7,370 nucleotides of DNA. Origin: an uncultured Prevotellaceae bacterium (GTDB lineage Bacteria > Bacteroidota > Bacteroidia > Bacteroidales > Bacteroidaceae). The notes under the pieces are model-generated. The model had not been told where the DNA came from, made no database searches, and worked only from the letters and a program-made list of their open reading frames with translations. Positions 6,177-7,370 of the stretch are shown in pieces (the stretch's first letter is position 1; each line of letters begins with the position of its first letter). The stretch is taken from NCBI GenBank assembly GCA_902803455.1, contig CADCQC010000332.1:1-7370 (forward strand). Direction: 5' to 3'. The translations under genes and the position numbers were made by a program.

Positions 6177-7370
6177 TTAAATACCGAGGCGCACAGTGAG
6201 TGTGATCTGTTTCGACAGAGGTGAGGCGACACCACCGGCGTTGACGAATTCAGGATCCTGTCCGTTGAGTTTCTTATCGGAATAGATGAGGAAGAGGTTG
6301 GTCGCATCCAGTTTGAGCGATGCTGTGCTCAGTCCGATTTTCTGAAGCAGGTTAGGATTGAAGTCATACGTGAGCGACACATCCTTGAGCCTGATGAAAC
6401 CACCGTCGGCAGCGCGTGCCGTGGAGTAGTTGTAAGCATTGTAGGCATAATTGATGTAGTTGTCGTTGTAATACTGTCTGACGCTGGCGATAGCCGGAAT
6501 GGTCGTATTTGCCTCATCTCCTGGCAACACCCATCTGTTTTTAAACTCCTTCGGCATGGCCGTCTGGTCGGAGTAAGCATAAGAGAATACCGGGTCGAGC
6601 CTGATCTTGTTGCCGAAAGAATAGGTGATGAACACATTGAGTCGCCAGTTTTTCCATCTGACCATGTTGTTGATACCACCCGTAGTCGTCGGTTCGGCAG
6701 AACCCTCGTATTTGAGGAAGTCGAGTTTATAGTACTCCTGGAAATTGATGTCGGATGTTGTCACTTCTCCATCTTCATTCATGATGGTCGGAATACCCTC
6801 GTCGTTAAGGCCCATGAACGGAATAGAGAAGAGCGAACGGTGCGGATATCCCACGCGAGCATAACCACCACTGCGGACAAGGTCGATGACCCTGGTCTGT
6901 GAGAGCAGGTCGGTGATCTCAGTCTTGTTGTAGGAGAAGGTGAAGTCAGTGGTCCATGAGAAGTCCTCCGTACGGATGTTCTGTGTGGAGAGCGTAGCCT
7001 CTGCACCATGCGACTTCATCTTGGCCACATTGGCGTATTTCTGCACCTCACCACCAGCACCTTGTGTGTTGACATATCCCATCAGGTCGAAGTTGTTTCT
7101 CCAATAGATATCGCCGACAAAATTGATGCGGTTGCCCACGAAACCGAGGTCAATACCCAAGTTGAACTCTCTTTTCTTCTCATAAGTCAACTCGGAGTTA
7201 CCCAGTTGTGATAAGTAGATGACCGACTCCTGCTGGTCGCCCCATGGTCTCCAGATAGTCCTTGAGCGATAAATGGGCAATGCATTGGAGGCAGCCGACT
7301 GCTCTCCGTTGAGAGAGTAAGACAGGCGGAGGGTGGCGTGTGAGAACGCGTTGTTGGTTTTTGCTTGCCA
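6177..7370 (-). CDS. SusC/RagA-family TonB-linked outer membrane protein, C-terminal part (5' end outside window)
   Basis: This is the C-terminal part of an outer-membrane beta-barrel that imports a ligand using TonB energy, with a SusD partner as its lid. The frame is open from base 7370, where it starts WQAKTNNAFSHATLRLSYS, to the TAA stop at 6177-6179. That gives 397 codons of a protein that is usually about 1000 residues, so the signal peptide, carboxypeptidase-like domain, plug and early strands lie outside. The visible part has alternating barrel strands (e.g. EFNLGIDLGF, WRLNVFITYSFGNKIRLDP) and the typical SusC ending: GGFIRLKDVSLTYDF, then LKLDATNLFLIYSDK, GQDPEF and a last strand ITLTVRLGI. 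The TTG at 7278-7280 is an internal Leu codon, not a start. The SusD gene follows 37 nt downstream. The final residue is Ile rather than the common aromatic. Family is sure; the substrate cannot be read from this part. Confidence 0.95.
   Translation of the reverse strand, partial: WQAKTNNAFSHATLRLSYSLNGEQSAASNALPIYRSRTIWRPWGDQQESVIYLSQLGNSELTYEKKREFNLGIDLGFVGNRINFVGDIYWRNNFDLMGYVNTQGAGGEVQKYANVAKMKSHGAEATLSTQNIRTEDFSWTTDFTFSYNKTEITDLLSQTRVIDLVRSGGYARVGYPHRSLFSIPFMGLNDEGIPTIMNEDGEVTTSDINFQEYYKLDFLKYEGSAEPTTTGGINNMVRWKNWRLNVFITYSFGNKIRLDPVFSYAYSDQTAMPKEFKNRWVLPGDEANTTIPAIASVRQYYNDNYINYAYNAYNYSTARAADGGFIRLKDVSLTYDFNPNLLQKIGLSTASLKLDATNLFLIYSDKKLNGQDPEFVNAGGVASPLSKQITLTVRLGI

Noticed and set aside
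6140..6307. N-terminal extension of the SusD frame into the SusC gene
   Set aside because: The 56 extra residues are Ser/Pro/Arg-rich, overlap the conserved SusC C-terminus and would bury the lipoprotein signal. The ATG at 6137-6139 is clearly better.
7278..7280. TTG as the start of a separate 367-aa protein
   Set aside because: The same frame stays open to the window edge and reads as SusC barrel sequence, so the TTG is an internal leucine codon in a gene cut by the window.

Overview
This window looks like a fragment of a Bacteroidota genome, most likely a Prevotella/Segatella-type member of the Bacteroidales. The reasons are a SusC/SusD outer-membrane importer pair, three lipoproteins with acidic residues just after the lipid-anchored cysteine, and a last protein with the short 'GKKV.K' C-terminal tail typical of Prevotella secreted proteins. 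Genus is an inference; no rRNA or housekeeping gene is present.

All five genes are on the minus strand and tightly packed, so they are read from high to low coordinates. They are: (1) the C-terminal 397 codons of a SusC/RagA-type TonB-dependent receptor, open at the right edge (6177-7370); (2) a complete SusD/RagB lipoprotein (4400-6139); (3) a HEFGH-motif zinc metallohydrolase lipoprotein of the 'substrate import-associated' type (3180-4385); (4) a DUF4302-family lipoprotein (1782-3164); (5) a large exported protein with a BACON-like region and a short type-IX-secretion-like C-terminal tail (28-1773). The gaps are 37, 14 and 15 nt. The last junction is either a 1-nt TAATG overlap or an 8-nt gap, depending on the start chosen. 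This suggests one operon, with its promoter upstream of the window. No terminator is visible in the 27 nt left after the last stop.

Working model (inference): SusC and SusD form the lidded outer-membrane importer. The metallohydrolase and DUF4302 lipoproteins are probably surface-exposed accessory proteins that process and bind the ligand. The fifth protein is probably a surface or secreted adhesin or ligand-binding protein. No glycoside hydrolase, polysaccharide lyase or sulfatase is visible. The only recognisable enzyme is a putative peptidase-like zinc hydrolase, so a peptide or protein-derived substrate, as with RagAB, is at least as plausible as a glycan. The set lies within known families, but the function of the last three proteins is essentially undescribed. 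There is no stretch over 300 bases without a gene, and no RNA gene, mobile element or CRISPR array was seen.
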